Shown: positions 17,258 through 25,567 of the stretch, in pieces
Position numbering within the stretch: position 1 is the stretch's first letter
Layout: each line of letters begins with the position of its first letter
Origin: Coleofasciculus sp. LEGE 07092
GTDB lineage: Bacteria > Cyanobacteriota > Cyanobacteriia > Cyanobacteriales > Coleofasciculaceae
NCBI RefSeq assembly: GCF_015207375.1
Contig: NZ_JADEWY010000044.1
Coordinates: forward strand, 1 to 44,816
Length of the DNA: 44,816 nt
Direction of reading: 5' to 3'
Translations under genes and position numbers: made by a program
Notes under the pieces: generated by a model
What the model was told of the DNA's origin: nothing
Databases searched by the model: none
What the model saw: only the letters and a program-made list of their open reading frames with translations

Positions 17258-18478
17258 TCATCCTTTCGGGTCGCCTTTACAGTTGCCTTCATCTAAATTA
17301 ATGAGTTCTATTGGGTTGGCTCTGTTAACTCTGATGCTATCGCTGGCGACACAGCCGATGCTTTGGCTGTCACTAACGCTTGGCTCTTCAGAAGCTTGCG
17401 AGTCGGTGTGCTGATGGTTTGGCGGCTGACTCGATTGTTGCACAAATTTTTCATACTGCCGGATAATCACCCGTTGAAGAGCGATAATCGCTGGATTAAT
17501 TTCGACATAGCGTCGTTGGCGATTCCCCAGATAAGTTTGCTGTTCGCTTTCGATCATCTCGACATCTTGATCGAGAAATTGCTTAAGTAAAAAGCGCCAG
17601 ATGAACTTAGATAACCAGGGATCGAGAGCTTTTAATAACCACTGCGGCAAGCGGACTTTGAGAAACATCAGGGAAAAGGATTGGGTAAAAGTTGGTGCCA
17701 CTGGCAACCGCATCAGGTATAAAGAGGAAACGCCCTCAAGAGAACTATTATAGTGAGGATAGCGGTATCGGATTGAGACGGTACGGGTCGTTACCTGATC
17801 ACCCTGTTCGCTCAGTCCTAGAAATTTTGTCATCCAACCTTGATAGGAAACTTGGTACTCAGCACAAACTTCTGCATCAGTTTGTTGCAAATTAATCAAG
17901 ACTGGATTGAACCAACCTTGTAAGTTTTTATGCAAAAACCCGTGAAACACATCCATCGTGTTTTCGTTACAGATGGAGAAATGGGCTTGAAATCTGGCTG
18001 GGATTGGCACCATTAACCAATTCGGATCGTCAAACTCTGGAACATCAGGGAAGGGAATCTCCTCTGCCAAGTGAGTATCACCAGGAAAAACCCAGATAAT
18101 ACTATATTTTTCCCGAACAGGATAGCTGCGGACTCTGGCACAGGGTAATTTTTGTTCTTTAGGCAGGTAGGGAATGCCAACACACTGACCCTCTCCGTTA
18201 AATTCCCAGCCATGATAGGCACATAATAGGCGATCGCCTTGGACTTGACCTTTGTGCAGAGCAACTCCTTTGTGAGGGCAAGCATCCTCTAAGGCATGGA
18301 GGTTGCCGTTGGTGTCGCGGTAAAGGGCAATCACTTGCTGCCAAACCACTACAGGCATCACCTGTCCAGCCTGGAGTTGGCTAGCCCAAGCCACCGGATA
18401 CCAGTAATTTGGATTGATACCCACTTCTCTTACAGCATTTTGGACTGTTTGACTGGTTAGGGTCGTAGCCAGTTCCAT
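17258..18478 (-). CDS. Rieske [2Fe-2S] oxygenase
   Basis: 406 residues. The N-terminal Rieske domain has CPHKG (Cys67, His69) and CAYHGW (Cys86, His89), ligating the 2Fe-2S centre. The catalytic domain carries the mononuclear-iron motif NENTMDVFHGFLH with Asp176, His179 and His183 (2-His-1-carboxylate). Hydrophobic residues about 270-310 suggest membrane association, as in the PaO/Tic55-like class of cyanobacterial and plastid oxygenases. A Ser/Gln-rich tail (about 350-406) is unlike the family core. Being upstream of the oxoamine synthase and GNAT genes on the same strand, it could hydroxylate or desaturate their lipid product; the substrate is not known. AGAGGCAGGGG precedes the ATG. Divergent from the MFS gene with 164 bp between them. 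Confidence 0.88.
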   Translation of the reverse strand: MELATTLTSQTVQNAVREVGINPNYWYPVAWASQLQAGQVMPVVVWQQVIALYRDTNGNLHALEDACPHKGVALHKGQVQGDRLLCAYHGWEFNGEGQCVGIPYLPKEQKLPCARVRSYPVREKYSIIWVFPGDTHLAEEIPFPDVPEFDDPNWLMVPIPARFQAHFSICNENTMDVFHGFLHKNLQGWFNPVLINLQQTDAEVCAEYQVSYQGWMTKFLGLSEQGDQVTTRTVSIRYRYPHYNSSLEGVSSLYLMRLPVAPTFTQSFSLMFLKVRLPQWLLKALDPWLSKFIWRFLLKQFLDQDVEMIESEQQTYLGNRQRRYVEINPAIIALQRVIIRQYEKFVQQSSQPPNHQHTDSQASEEPSVSDSQSIGCVASDSIRVNRANPIELINLDEGNCKGDPKG

Positions 18479-18642
18479 AAACCCCTGCCTCTTTTGAGCT
18501 GTTTATCTGACAATATTTAGCCTGCTGGTTGTCCTAAGTCAATCAACCCGTTGGATCGAATCCAAACAGAACGACTAAGCGTCAGACTATCTGAATCTAT
18601 CGGTATGCGTTATGGTTGTCAAAAATTTTAGGAATTTCATTC

Positions 18643-19791
18643 ATGTTCCGCGATCCTAGGCTATTAGTGCTATTGGCAGCAGGTTCCCTCACCACCATGG
18701 CGGGGGGAGTGATTGCACCAATTCTGCCAGAGATGATACAACAACTTGAACTTGATCCAGCTTTTGCGGGGAATCTGGTAAGCCTCCATTGCCTGACGAT
18801 TGCCCTGTTTAGTCCCCCACTGGGAATCTTGGCAGACCGGTTTGGTCATTTGCGAGTGCTGATACCGTCTCTAGTCCTTTACGCCTTGTTTGGCGTTGCT
18901 GGGGCGTTGATGCAGGCACTAGAACCGCTGTTAGTGGTGCGGGGGTTACTGGGTGCAGCGAGTGGTGGTATCGCAGCAGCGAGTCTAGGCTTGCTAGGGA
19001 ATATGTATGAAGGCGAAACGCGATCGCAAGCCCTAGGCTATGCCACCAGTACCCTCACTATCACAGGCATTGCTTTCCCACTTCTAGGTGGTTGGGTGGG
19101 TTCAGTTCACTGGCAGTTTGCTTTCTGTCTTTACGGGTTAGGACTACCTCTAGCGTTTTTAGCCGCATTTTTTTTAGAGGACAAGCAACCCACCAAAGCA
19201 AAGCAGACAGCCAACAACTCTGGCAGCAAACTCAAAGAAATTTTAGGACATCCCCAAACCCTCCGATTGTTACTAGCCCTCAGCCTCGCTTCGATTTCCA
19301 TGTATGCTGTGGTCATTTATGCCCCGATCTACCTGAAAGCGACTATTAATGCTGGAGCAATGGTTAACGGCATTGTTCTGGCGTCTAGAGCCGTGGGTGC
19401 TGCTATCATATCGGCATTTGGAGCAAAATGGCTCGCCAAGAGGTTAGGGGCAGCAACGGCGACGGCTATTGGATTTGGTTTGATGGCATTGACGCTGACA
19501 ACCATCCCATGGCTGCACCAACTTAGTTGGATTTTAGTAACCGCCATATTCTTTGGTGTCGGATTTGGTTTAGTGCTACCCACCCTCTACAGCACCCTAG
19601 CTAATCTCGCTCCCCCAGAACTCCGTTCCAGTGTGCTAGCTGCTGGAACCGGAACGGGATTTTTGGGACAGTTTCTTTCCCCGATATTACTCGGTCCAGT
19701 TTTTGGCTACAGCGGATTAGAAGGCGTCTTTTATGCCGCCGCAGTAGTGGCGTTAGTGGCGGGATTGGTGCTGTTTGCTCGGAAGCTTTAA
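18643..19791 (+). CDS. MFS transporter
   Basis: 382 residues from the ATG at 18643, preceded by AGGAA 8 bases upstream; a TTG 27 bp earlier is possible. Twelve hydrophobic segments are apparent. The loop 2-3 motif is GILADRFGHLRVLIP, the classic MFS motif A, and a central hydrophilic loop EDKQPTKAKQTANNSGS separates the halves. Length and layout fit drug:H+ antiporter-type exporters. The gene is divergent from the Rieske oxygenase gene, sharing a 164-bp intergenic region, so it may be co-regulated and export a product of that locus; this is inference. The next gene is convergent and a fold-back element at 19844-19906 separates them. Confidence 0.9.
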   Translation: MFRDPRLLVLLAAGSLTTMAGGVIAPILPEMIQQLELDPAFAGNLVSLHCLTIALFSPPLGILADRFGHLRVLIPSLVLYALFGVAGALMQALEPLLVVRGLLGAASGGIAAASLGLLGNMYEGETRSQALGYATSTLTITGIAFPLLGGWVGSVHWQFAFCLYGLGLPLAFLAAFFLEDKQPTKAKQTANNSGSKLKEILGHPQTLRLLLALSLASISMYAVVIYAPIYLKATINAGAMVNGIVLASRAVGAAIISAFGAKWLAKRLGAATATAIGFGLMALTLTTIPWLHQLSWILVTAIFFGVGFGLVLPTLYSTLANLAPPELRSSVLAAGTGTGFLGQFLSPILLGPVFGYSGLEGVFYAAAVVALVAGLVLFARKL

Positions 19792-19843
19792 TACCATTTT
19801 CACAAATGATTGTCAGCTATCAAATTCGGTAATTATCAAGTTG

Positions 19844-19906
19844 GTAGGGGCGGGTTTCCCAGCAATTTCGCCTGCCTACCTAGATTATAGATGAACCCGC
19901 CCCTAC
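19844..19906. repeat. 63-bp fold-back element with 13-bp perfect arms between convergent genes
   Basis: GTAGGGGCGGGTT at 19844-19856 and its exact reverse complement at 19894-19906. It has the look of a small dispersed MITE-like element of cyanobacteria and, lying between two convergent genes, could also act as a two-way terminator. Confidence 0.7.
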
Positions 19907-19949
19907 GAAATGTGACTCACTGATAAATGCTAGGTAGTTGTTGCCCCCA

Positions 19950-22079
19950 TCAAAATCGGAATCCCAGAATATTCCAGTAGTCTAGGAACCCAAGAAAACC
20001 CAGTGCTGCTAAGGTGATCGCTGAGTAATGCAATCGACTCATAACTGACCAATACTTGTTTCTCCAAGCTAGCACCGCAAAGACTGGCAAGCCTAGGGTC
20101 AAGCTAGTTGTCACTACGGGAATGCAAAGCAATACCTTTATCAAAAGCGGCATACCGTAAGCAAACTCTGACAAATCCATCAGTGCCAGAGCCAGCACAA
20201 AACTGATGATAAACACTAAGTTTAAGAGGCAGACCAATTCAGCTAGCGATCGCGCCCCATGAGATAATCGTTGATAGTTCCCCAACTGAGTGGGGAAGCA
20301 ACGGGAAAGGGGATTAGTACAATACCCTTGCAACTTTTTAATAACCCAATTCATTATTCCCGATAAGAAGACAAAAACACAAATTCCTAACAAACTCAGT
20401 TGAAACTTTGTCGTTTCGTACCAAGACAACTTTTCAAAGGCATATTTACCTAGGAATAAATGAGTAATACGCCCTCGGTCATCTTCTCGGAATGCCACAT
20501 CAGGAAACGTTATTCCTGAAAATTGGAGAGGACAACCACCCGATTGACCGAACAACATTGGCTCTATTTCCATCAAACGGCTTTTTCCAAGAGTTAAAGT
20601 GCCATCCCTGTTGGCTGTCACTTGCAGTTCAGATGTCGATAGGGGAGAACTGGGTAATAACGCTGCTAGCTTTTCAATACTGCTGTGTGGATAGCGAATG
20701 TATCGATAATTTCCTGTGAAATTGCTAACACGTTTTTGTAGATCTGGCATGATAAGACGAGAATTCGTAATCAAAGAAGACAAATCCCCATTCCCCATTC
20801 TCCATTCCCCATTCCCCTTAGAAAATAGTGCTACAGAATCAGAATATTTTGACTGTGGGTAGTAATGGTCGAGAAAGCGGGTAATGAGTTCATTGTGCAG
20901 CTCACCTTTATCATTGTTGTAGGCAGAAAAAAAGCCCAAGTTCTGGTCGGGGAGTAAAAAGAGATGGCTCTTAAATCCTGCGATATGACCATCATGTTCT
21001 ATGGCACGCAATCCGTTTTGAAACCGTTCGTAAAAACCATAGGCTTGACCGGGCAATTGGGGATGGTGGGTAAACTGTTGTTGATGCATCTGTTGAGCAG
21101 TGGCATCTTGTAAAATGCGGATATTGCCGTAGCGACCATTTTGCAAATGAGCGATCGCAAAATGAGCCATATCAGTAGCCGTTACGTTCAAGGCTCCTGA
21201 TGGCATATCGTTGGTGTAGACTATCGGTAGTTGGTGATAGTTGCCATTTCTATACCGATACCCAACAGCTAGGTCAGATAATAGCGACGGTTTCAACTCA
21301 AAGCTACTGTGACGCATTCCTAGGGGTTGCAAGATATATTCGTCAACGTATTGGGCGAAGGGAAGGCGGGAGATAGCTTCAACTAGATAGCCAGCTAAGG
21401 CAAAGCCCTGATTGCTGTATCGAAGTATCTCTCCTGGAGGCAAAATACGGCGCAGCAGATGCTGGGTAAGATAGTCTCCTAGAGGTGTGATTTCAGATGG
21501 GTTGCGGGCAGCGATGCCGATAAAGTTTTCGTCAATTCCGCTGGTATTAGTGAGTAAGTTGGCAGTGGTGACGGGTTGAGGGTACTTATTCTCCAATTGA
21601 AAATTGTTGAGGTAGTGGTTAACATCCTCGTTCAGGTTAAGTTTTCCCTGTTCTACCAATTGCATGACAGCAGTAGCTGTAAACAGTTTGGAGACAGAAC
21701 CGACGCGAAAGACTGTCTTTTCGGGAATAACAGGGATTTGCGCCTCTCGGTTAGCATAGCCGTAGCCTTTGGCGAAGAAGATTTTGCCACCTTTGACTAA
21801 AACAAATACCGCACCGGGAATGTGTTCGGCTTGCATGCGTTCGGAAAAGAACTGATCTAAGAACGCTTCAAGTTCTTGGGGTTTTGTGAAATTTGTATGA
21901 GGTGATGCTCTAGGAAATAAGGATAGAGGAGTTGAGGTTTGCTGAACGAGTGTACTGGTGATACCTTTTAAGGGTGTCCTGATTTGAGTAGAAAGGGGCA
22001 TTCTGAGTAGACAGAAAAGCACGATAGCAAGAATTACCCCACAGAAGCGTCTGAGAAGAGTAGAGGTTAGCCGTTTCAT
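19950..22079 (-). CDS. Membrane-anchored serine hydrolase, class C beta-lactamase/PBP fold
   Basis: 709 residues, longer than the usual ~400. The N-terminus (MKRLTSTLLRRFCGVILAIVLFCLL) is a signal anchor. The serine-hydrolase core shows the SxxK motif at Ser128-Lys131 (GSVSKLF), YSN at 221-223 and HDGHIAG at 362-368, so all three catalytic motifs are present. From about 570 onward four hydrophobic segments form a C-terminal membrane domain. Family knowledge: such proteins are esterases, peptidases or cell-wall enzymes rather than true beta-lactamases. A GGGGAAT-type heptamer array translates in frame at about residues 420-432 (KGNGEWRMGNG). The upstream spacer is a four-hairpin element. The substrate is not determinable. 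Confidence 0.88.
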   Translation of the reverse strand: MKRLTSTLLRRFCGVILAIVLFCLLRMPLSTQIRTPLKGITSTLVQQTSTPLSLFPRASPHTNFTKPQELEAFLDQFFSERMQAEHIPGAVFVLVKGGKIFFAKGYGYANREAQIPVIPEKTVFRVGSVSKLFTATAVMQLVEQGKLNLNEDVNHYLNNFQLENKYPQPVTTANLLTNTSGIDENFIGIAARNPSEITPLGDYLTQHLLRRILPPGEILRYSNQGFALAGYLVEAISRLPFAQYVDEYILQPLGMRHSSFELKPSLLSDLAVGYRYRNGNYHQLPIVYTNDMPSGALNVTATDMAHFAIAHLQNGRYGNIRILQDATAQQMHQQQFTHHPQLPGQAYGFYERFQNGLRAIEHDGHIAGFKSHLFLLPDQNLGFFSAYNNDKGELHNELITRFLDHYYPQSKYSDSVALFSKGNGEWRMGNGDLSSLITNSRLIMPDLQKRVSNFTGNYRYIRYPHSSIEKLAALLPSSPLSTSELQVTANRDGTLTLGKSRLMEIEPMLFGQSGGCPLQFSGITFPDVAFREDDRGRITHLFLGKYAFEKLSWYETTKFQLSLLGICVFVFLSGIMNWVIKKLQGYCTNPLSRCFPTQLGNYQRLSHGARSLAELVCLLNLVFIISFVLALALMDLSEFAYGMPLLIKVLLCIPVVTTSLTLGLPVFAVLAWRNKYWSVMSRLHYSAITLAALGFLGFLDYWNILGFRF
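20786..20820 (-). repeat. In-gene heptamer STRR (ATTCCCC family, five units)
   Basis: Five contiguous 7-mers: CCCCATT twice, CTCCATT, CCCCATT, CCCCTTA. Same family as the intergenic array at 24273-24307. It is translated in frame in the beta-lactamase-fold protein. Confidence 0.75.
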
Positions 22080-22143
22080 AACCGCTGTTTCTCTCTAATG
22101 ACTGGGTTTAAACTGATAACTTGCACCAGTGGCAACAACCCGC

Positions 22144-22254
22144 CAGTGGTTAAAACCACTGTCTCATAGCTAAAGTCGTCTTTAGACGACTGGATAAGAC
22201 TTGTAGTCCACAAAGCGTGGACTTAAGCTATTAGCCCGGAGTTTTAACTCTGGG
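22144..22254. repeat. Four-hairpin intergenic repeat element
   Basis: Four consecutive near-perfect hairpins: CAGTGGTT/AACCACTG (22144-22161), AGTCGTCT/AGACGACT (22174-22191), AGTCCAC/GTGGACT (22205-22223) and CCCGGAGTT/AACTCTGGG (22235-22254, one G-U). It lies between the spermidine-synthase-like and beta-lactamase-fold genes, both minus strand. Looks like a dispersed cyanobacterial element; it may affect transcription between the two genes. Confidence 0.7.
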
Positions 22255-22276
22255 TGGGTTTTCGGGTTTACTTACC

Positions 22277-23872
22277 TTAATAAGTTGCCCAACGGGGGTC
22301 AGACTGGTAGCGGACAATTACCGGATGAGAGAGGCGGTTCACCTCAACATCACGCAACTGAATATCTTTAGGTAACTCAAATAAATGGCGCAAAATAGGC
22401 TCAGTAAGATAGCGAGTCGGCACAGGTAATTTTAAAGTATCTGATTGAATAGGCTGCCGCGACGCTAATACAAAACCCCAAGGACCAAAACTGGGAACAT
22501 CCACTACATAAGGATGTGTTGATAGTCCGACATCTGCTAGTGTTGCCACAATACAGCTTAGAACATCTGGTGCAAAAAAGGGACTAGAGGCTTGAGTAAC
22601 GAAAACTCCACCATCGGCTAATCTTGGCAGCAGACGCTGATAGAATCCTTCTGTATACAACTTGGCAAGAATTGCCCGGTCTGGGTCAGGAAAATCGGCA
22701 ATAATGACATCAAAGGTTTCATTGAGTTCTGGTACTGCCACAAACGCATCAGCATTGAGTACCTCAACACGAGAGTCAGCTAAGGCATCCCCATTAACCT
22801 GTACTAACTGAGGATGATGACGTGCCAATTTCACCACTTCCGGGTCTAACTCAATTAGCACCACCCGTTCTACCTCTGACCATTTCAGGACTTCTCGCAC
22901 CGCCATCCCATCACCAGCACCCAATACCAACACACGACGCTTACCACTACTGGCACTCATTGCCGGATGCACTAGTGCTTCATGATAGCGGTACTCATCA
23001 AGAGTAGACAGTTGCAAGTCCCCGTCGAGGAACAGTCGCAAGTCTTTTCCCTGCCGAGTTAGGACGATGCGTTGGTAGGATGATTGGATGCGCGTGATAA
23101 CTGGCGCTTGATACAAGGTATTTTCTAGCCTATTGCTTATTGGAATTGCTGCGGGTGCCAAGACACAAAGCAGGACAGCCACGGCTAACCCCACATATCC
23201 CCAGCGGCGGAGTCTGGGAAAGTGCCTACCAATAGCAAAAACCATGAAAGCAGGTAACGCCCCCAAGACAAAGGCGGCTGGGAACAAACCGATTAGTGGC
23301 AGCAGCAGCAGGGGAAACGCTAAGGAACCCAACAGTGCGCCCAAATAATCGAGTGCCAAAACACCAGCTAAGGCGTCCCGCACTCCCTCTTCTAGTTCCA
23401 GCACCCGTGTCAGTAGCGGCACTTCCAAACCCGCTAAGATACCTAGCACTACTGTTACCAGACCCAATCCCAACCACAGGGAACCGCCAATAATAAATAA
23501 AGCGAATAACCCTAAGGGTAGTAGGGCAGTCAGGGGAGCAATTAGCAATTCAACCTTGACAAATGCCGAGAGCAACTGGCGCTGTTGTAACGGAGATTTC
23601 GTGTCTGTCGCAATAAATCGGCTCAGGTAAGACCCGATACCCATTGCCGCCAAAAATCCTCCAACCGCCACACCATAGGATAGCGCTTGATTTCCTACTA
23701 AGTAACTGGCGAGGGTTCCCAAAAGCAGCTCAACCGCTAATCCGCAGATAGAGGAAACTGCAGCGGCGGCAAGCAGTAGTCGCTTCTGAGTACGGCTCAA
23801 CGATAGAATATGCGATCGCGTGGCGGTAGTATTGACATTTTGGCTATTTTGTGAATTTGAATTTTGGAGCAT
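22277..23872 (-). CDS. Membrane spermidine-synthase-like protein (SpmSyn domain with N-terminal membrane helices)
   Basis: 531 residues. About residues 30-255 contain seven or so hydrophobic helices (LLLAAAAVSSICGLAVELLLG onward); residues about 265-475 form a spermidine-synthase-type methyltransferase fold, with the nucleotide/SAM-binding loop VLVLGAGDGMAVREVL near 313-328, ELDPEVV and DVIIADFPDPD. In true spermidine synthases the substrate is putrescine plus decarboxylated SAM. Membrane-fused forms are widespread in bacteria and uncharacterised. The last residues EVNRLSHPVIVRYQSDPRWATY close the protein. It follows two membrane-type genes on the same strand (24325-25353 and 23994-24248), suggesting an operon of envelope proteins. 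The aminopropyl transfer activity is not assured. Confidence 0.88.
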   Translation of the reverse strand: MLQNSNSQNSQNVNTTATRSHILSLSRTQKRLLLAAAAVSSICGLAVELLLGTLASYLVGNQALSYGVAVGGFLAAMGIGSYLSRFIATDTKSPLQQRQLLSAFVKVELLIAPLTALLPLGLFALFIIGGSLWLGLGLVTVVLGILAGLEVPLLTRVLELEEGVRDALAGVLALDYLGALLGSLAFPLLLLPLIGLFPAAFVLGALPAFMVFAIGRHFPRLRRWGYVGLAVAVLLCVLAPAAIPISNRLENTLYQAPVITRIQSSYQRIVLTRQGKDLRLFLDGDLQLSTLDEYRYHEALVHPAMSASSGKRRVLVLGAGDGMAVREVLKWSEVERVVLIELDPEVVKLARHHPQLVQVNGDALADSRVEVLNADAFVAVPELNETFDVIIADFPDPDRAILAKLYTEGFYQRLLPRLADGGVFVTQASSPFFAPDVLSCIVATLADVGLSTHPYVVDVPSFGPWGFVLASRQPIQSDTLKLPVPTRYLTEPILRHLFELPKDIQLRDVEVNRLSHPVIVRYQSDPRWATY

Positions 23873-23993
23873 TAGCGTTAGCCCCCCACATTTGAGTTAA
23901 CTTATATCTGGCATCTCTACTTAATCAGCGGTTTTTTTAAAACGCAGAGGTACGCGGAGGTTAAGGGAGGTTTTGGTGCAAGATTGAGTTAAG

Positions 23994-24248
23994 TTACTTT
24001 CCTGCACTGGGTCCACCGCCGCGAAAACTACCGTAGGACGACCGATTCGGGAGAGGCACCCAGATTACTCCACCGGAGGTTCCAGTAGTGTTCTCATTGT
24101 AGGTGCCGGATAAGCTTGTCCCTCGTCGAGACCAGTAGTTTCTTTGTTTCTCTTCTCCCAGGACTAGGGCAGAACGTTGGGTATAGCCAGCGATGATGGT
24201 AAATACTGCGATCGCAACAGCCGTTGCTGCCAAAACTTTAGTCAGCAT
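23994..24248 (-). CDS. Small secreted or membrane-anchored protein, unknown function
   Basis: 84 residues. The first 22 (MLTKVLAATAVAIAVFTIIAGYT) form a signal peptide or anchor; the rest is Gly/Ser-rich and polar (RRGTSLSGTYNENTTGTSGG, FRGGGPSAGK). I do not recognise a family. It lies between the 342-residue membrane protein (75 bp upstream) and the membrane spermidine-synthase-like gene (121 bp downstream), all on the minus strand, so it may be a partner in the same envelope function. A GGGGAAT heptamer array lies just upstream. Confidence 0.65.
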   Translation of the reverse strand: MLTKVLAATAVAIAVFTIIAGYTQRSALVLGEEKQRNYWSRRGTSLSGTYNENTTGTSGGVIWVPLPNRSSYGSFRGGGPSAGK

Positions 24249-24272
24249 TCTGTGGAACTCCTGTCTAACAAT

Positions 24273-24307
24273 GGGGAATGGGGAATAGGGAATAGGGAAT
24301 GGGGAAT
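24273..24307. repeat. Heptamer STRR (GGGGAAT/AGGGAAT, five units)
   Basis: GGGGAAT twice, AGGGAAT twice, GGGGAAT once, contiguous. It fills the gap between the genes at 24325 and 23994 and is the same heptamer family as the array inside the beta-lactamase-fold gene. Confidence 0.8.
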
Positions 24308-24324
24308 TTTTATCTAACTGCTGT

Positions 24325-25353
24325 TTAGGTCTGTTGGTCTTGAGGATTTTCGGAGATGTCTAATGGAGATGGACTAATCTGCACGACTTCAACGCTTTGC
24401 CGGGTACGGGTGCGATCGCGGACGGTGAGAGTAGTTTGATCTACGGGGGCATCTGGCATGACTTCCACATGGAACCCGTAAGAACTGCGGGGTTCTAGAA
24501 TGAAAAACGCCTGTACTTTGCCAGTGGCTTCTTCAACCTTACCGTTTTCTTTCTTGTACCTAAGAGTCATTGGCAAAGAGTGAGCATAAATTTGTTCGCC
24601 ATAGGCGTCGTTGATAAACAGGCGAACTTCAAGCTGACGGGGTGAGGTTTCATCGGATTTCACGTCCACCTTAACCCGCACGAGGCGATCGGAACCCCCC
24701 GCTGTGCCGCGTCCACTAGGATCGCTATCGCGTATTGTTTTTGCGATCGCTTTTTTCCCACTGAGGGGAGTAGCCATAAAAGCGATAAGGGCAAGGCTAC
24801 CAGCGCCAATTAAACCAGGCAACAAGTAGCGCGTATCAACAACTCCATTTTGAACCGTCACTTTAAATTGCACAGGTTCATCAAGTTCTTGTCCAGATAT
24901 CTGTCCGTACTCTAATACTGCAACAGCGATGCTGACTTGCTCATTTTTCTGGGCGCGAACGTCAAGTCCACCTAAAGTGTCTTCTTCAGACCAACTTCCG
25001 GACTCCCCTTCTTCATACCAAGTGCCGGACTCCTTCCAAGCTTCCTTGATAGCAGAGGCAATAACTTGACCTTGTTGATCGAATAGTTGAATTTCGTAAG
25101 TAACCCATCGATTCGTTGGAATCAGCGCTTTAACATCAATCCGTAAAGCACCAATGGGTTGACGACTGAGTTGGATTGCCTCAAGTTGAGCAGGTTCGTC
25201 TTCACTGGCACTGACAGTAGTAGAGACTAGTGTTTTCTGAAAAAACTGAGCAACGATAAATGCCAGAAGCACCAGCCCTGCTGCACCGAGAGCAATGTAA
25301 GACCACGGATCGATAAAACGACCCATGTGTCGAGTTTGAATAGTAACGGGCAT
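24325..25353 (-). CDS. Membrane protein with two anchoring helices, unknown function
   Basis: 342 residues; starts MPVTIQTRHMGRFIDPWSYIALG, with an alternative ATG ten codons in. A transmembrane helix at about 17-38 (YIALGAAGLVLLAFIVAQFF) and a second near 175-195 (LLPGLIGAGSLALIAFMA) flank a polar, beta-rich domain (RIDVKALIPTNRWVTYEIQLFDQQGQ). A second beta-rich domain follows (RLVRVKVDVKSDETSPRQLEVRLFINDAYGEQ). The two globular parts look like related beta-sandwich modules, possibly a duplication. No named family recognised. First gene of a minus-strand set with the 84-residue protein and the membrane spermidine-synthase-like protein, which suggests they work together in the envelope. Confidence 0.78.
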   Translation of the reverse strand: MPVTIQTRHMGRFIDPWSYIALGAAGLVLLAFIVAQFFQKTLVSTTVSASEDEPAQLEAIQLSRQPIGALRIDVKALIPTNRWVTYEIQLFDQQGQVIASAIKEAWKESGTWYEEGESGSWSEEDTLGGLDVRAQKNEQVSIAVAVLEYGQISGQELDEPVQFKVTVQNGVVDTRYLLPGLIGAGSLALIAFMATPLSGKKAIAKTIRDSDPSGRGTAGGSDRLVRVKVDVKSDETSPRQLEVRLFINDAYGEQIYAHSLPMTLRYKKENGKVEEATGKVQAFFILEPRSSYGFHVEVMPDAPVDQTTLTVRDRTRTRQSVEVVQISPSPLDISENPQDQQT

Positions 25354-25567
25354 TGGCTTTTTTTCTCAACACGTTGTTAACTACATGGTGCCAGAAGTCT
25401 TTTCCAGAAACCGTGAGGCTTTTTCCTGGCTTTGGGGGAATGTATTAATTTTGGTTCACCTGGTTGGGTGAATCAACAAGATGAAGTCTTATTTCCGTAA
25501 TCGATTGTAGTATGACTGTAGCCAATTGCAACCTCTAGTTGCTGCTATTGAGGCAACTCACACATTT

